Positions 62,856 to 64,000 of a stretch of DNA of 64,000 nucleotides are shown here, one piece after another. Under the pieces are notes generated by a model. That model was given only the letters and a program-made list of their open reading frames with translations, had not been told where the DNA came from and made no database searches. Where the stretch lies: assembly GCA_910585645.1 (NCBI GenBank), contig CAJUFP010000006.1:1-64000 (forward strand), read 5' to 3'. Position 1 is the first letter of the stretch, and each line of letters opens with the position of its first letter. The stretch is from an uncultured Hungatella sp. GTDB lineage: Bacteria > Bacillota > Clostridia > Lachnospirales > Lachnospiraceae. The position numbers and the translations under genes were made by a program.

Positions 62856-62906
62856 TAAAAAACCCGGAACAACCAGCCGCTCCCGCCGGTCATTCCGGAT
62901 CCCATC
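62856..62906 (-). terminator. Terminator after pnp (repeat copy B)
   Basis: Minus strand: GGATCCGGAATGACC, a loop with GGCGGGAGCGGC, TGGTTGTTCCGGG, then TTTTTTATACGG. It is a strong intrinsic terminator 23 bases after the pnp stop. It shares AACCCGGAACAACC and the following 11 bases with the terminator after ptuB. Confidence 0.88.
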
Positions 62907-62928
62907 ATAAAAGACACGCCGTCAACTC

Positions 62929-64000
62929 CTACCTATCCTCCCGACGTCTCTCCCTCTTCTCCTTCTCTTCCTTCCCGGCCAGATCCCCAGGTCTCATGCT
63001 CAAGTTCACCCGGCCCATCTTGTCGATCTCCATGACCTTCACCGTCACTTCATCCCCGATGCTGACCACATCTTCCACCTTAGCCACCCTCTTGTCAGAC
63101 AGCTTGGAAATGTGGACCATGCCGTCCTTATTGGGCGCCAATTCCACAAAAGCCCCAAAATTCATGATTCTTACAACCGTCCCTGTGTAGATCTGCCCAA
63201 CCTCAATATCTGTCACAATACTCTCAATGATCTTAACCGCCTTGGCGATCATCTCCTTGTCCGTGCCGCACACGGACACGCTTCCGTCGTCCTCAATGTC
63301 GATCTTCACGCCGGTCTCCTCGATGATCTTGTTGATCACCTTGCCCTGCTTGCCAACCACATCCCCGATCTTCTGGGGATCAATGGTGATCTGCTCGATC
63401 TTGGGCGCATACTTGTTCACTTCTTTTCTCGGCTCCGCGATGGCGGGCTTCATGCAGGTGTCCATGATAAACAGCCTGGCCTCCCGGCACCGGGCGATGG
63501 CGCCCTCCACGATGGGCCGCGTAAGGCCGTGGATCTTGATATCCATCTGGATGGCCGTGATGCCCTCCCTGGTCCCGGTCACCTTAAAGTCCATATCCCC
63601 AAAGAAATCCTCCAGGCCCTGGATATCCGTCAAAAGCACAAACTCGTCGTCCCTGTCCCCGGTCACCAGACCGCAGGAGATCCCGGCCACCATCTTCTTA
63701 ATCGGCACCCCGGCCGCCATAAGGGACATGCAGGAAGCGCAGGTGGACGCCATGGACGTAGAGCCGTTGGACTCAAAGGTCTCGGACACGGTGCGGATGG
63801 CGTAGGGGAACTCTGCCTCGCTTGGCAGCACCGGGATCAGAGCCCGCTCCGCCAGAGCGCCGTGGCCGATCTCCCGCCTTCCCGGCCCTCTGGAAGGTTT
63901 CGTCTCGCCTACGGAGTAGGACGGGAAATTATAGTGGTGCATGTACCGCTTGCTCACCTCGTTCTCGTCAAGCCCGTCCAGCTTCTGCTGCTCGGACAGA
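62929..64000 (-). CDS. pnp: Polyribonucleotide nucleotidyltransferase (PNPase), 3' part
   Basis: The C-terminal 356 residues of a phosphorolytic 3'-5' exoribonuclease; the gene continues past the right edge of the window. The second RNase PH domain shows [39 protein letters not shown] and [14 protein letters not shown] domain ([20 protein letters not shown]) and an S1 domain ([20 protein letters not shown]) follow, and the protein ends in a basic tail. It degrades mRNA and joins the degradosome-like complex. Confidence 0.97.
   Translation of the reverse strand, partial: LSEQQKLDGLDENEVSKRYMHHYNFPSYSVGETKPSRGPGRREIGHGALAERALIPVLPSEAEFPYAIRTVSETFESNGSTSMASTCASCMSLMAAGVPIKKMVAGISCGLVTGDRDDEFVLLTDIQGLEDFFGDMDFKVTGTREGITAIQMDIKIHGLTRPIVEGAIARCREARLFIMDTCMKPAIAEPRKEVNKYAPKIEQITIDPQKIGDVVGKQGKVINKIIEETGVKIDIEDDGSVSVCGTDKEMIAKAVKIIESIVTDIEVGQIYTGTVVRIMNFGAFVELAPNKDGMVHISKLSDKRVAKVEDVVSIGDEVTVKVMEIDKMGRVNLSMRPGDLAGKEEKEKRERRREDR

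Overview
The window looks like chromosome of a Gram-positive anaerobe of the Lachnospiraceae (Clostridium cluster XIVa; Enterocloster or Hungatella-like). The grounds are the tig-clpP-clpX-lon-engB order, the glutamine synthetase-ANTAR regulator pair, an FMN-riboswitch ribU, strong AGGAGG ribosome sites, several TTG starts, and the mix of ABC transporter, hybrid kinase and LytTR genes. This assignment is inference; there is no rRNA gene to test it.

Layout. 1-468: an imperfect inverted-repeat element of about 325 bp. 469-8375 (minus): MATE exporter, then engB, lon, clpX, clpP and tig, read from a clear promoter at 8444-8472 as a protein quality-control operon. 8503-8663: a small palindromic element flanked by a 9-bp direct repeat. 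8738-14887 (minus): cardiolipin synthase, FMN riboswitch and ribU, an orphan HipA-fold kinase, metY and a LytTR regulator. 15129-16010 (plus): a DUF368/PopT-type polyprenyl-phosphate transporter. 16109-19228 (minus): a polar amino-acid ABC importer with a YczE-type membrane protein. 19388-24761 (minus): a solute-binding lipoprotein translationally coupled to a very large hybrid histidine kinase. 24963-26800 (plus): glutamine synthetase and an ANTAR antiterminator.

26809-58983 (minus) is the centrepiece: about 32 kb of clearly more A/T-rich DNA carrying 33 co-directional, often overlapping genes. They are read from a consensus promoter (59101-59129) through a terminator-like leader hairpin into loaP, a specialised NusG-type antiterminator. 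The locus starts as a normal Wzx/Wzy capsule cluster: a fused initiating transferase-epimerase-GT4 protein, glycosyltransferases, EpsG-type polymerase and flippase. It then becomes unusual. It carries an XRE regulator fused to an RmlA-like domain, a DegT aminotransferase, four FabZ-like hotdog proteins, two FabG-like reductases, an acyl carrier protein, an acyl-AMP ligase, a type II thioesterase, a LuxE/LuxC acyl-reductase pair and a lactate dehydrogenase. A NeuB-like synthase and a thiamine-diphosphate enzyme sit among them. No ketosynthase is present. The distal part resembles an Arn/Gtr system: WecE and WecD homologues, a polyprenyl-phosphate GT2, two SMR-type half transporters and a large GT-C-like membrane protein. 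I infer that the locus builds a surface glycan carrying an unusual acyl- or ketoacid-derived substituent plus a Fuc4NAc-like side sugar.

59412-60662 is a decayed AAA-ATPase/PD-(D/E)XK gene. 60795-62721 (minus) is a two-gene Septu-type anti-phage system (ptuA, ptuB) bounded by two near-identical terminators. The window ends inside pnp (minus, start beyond 64000). No tRNA, rRNA, CRISPR array or complete insertion sequence was seen.
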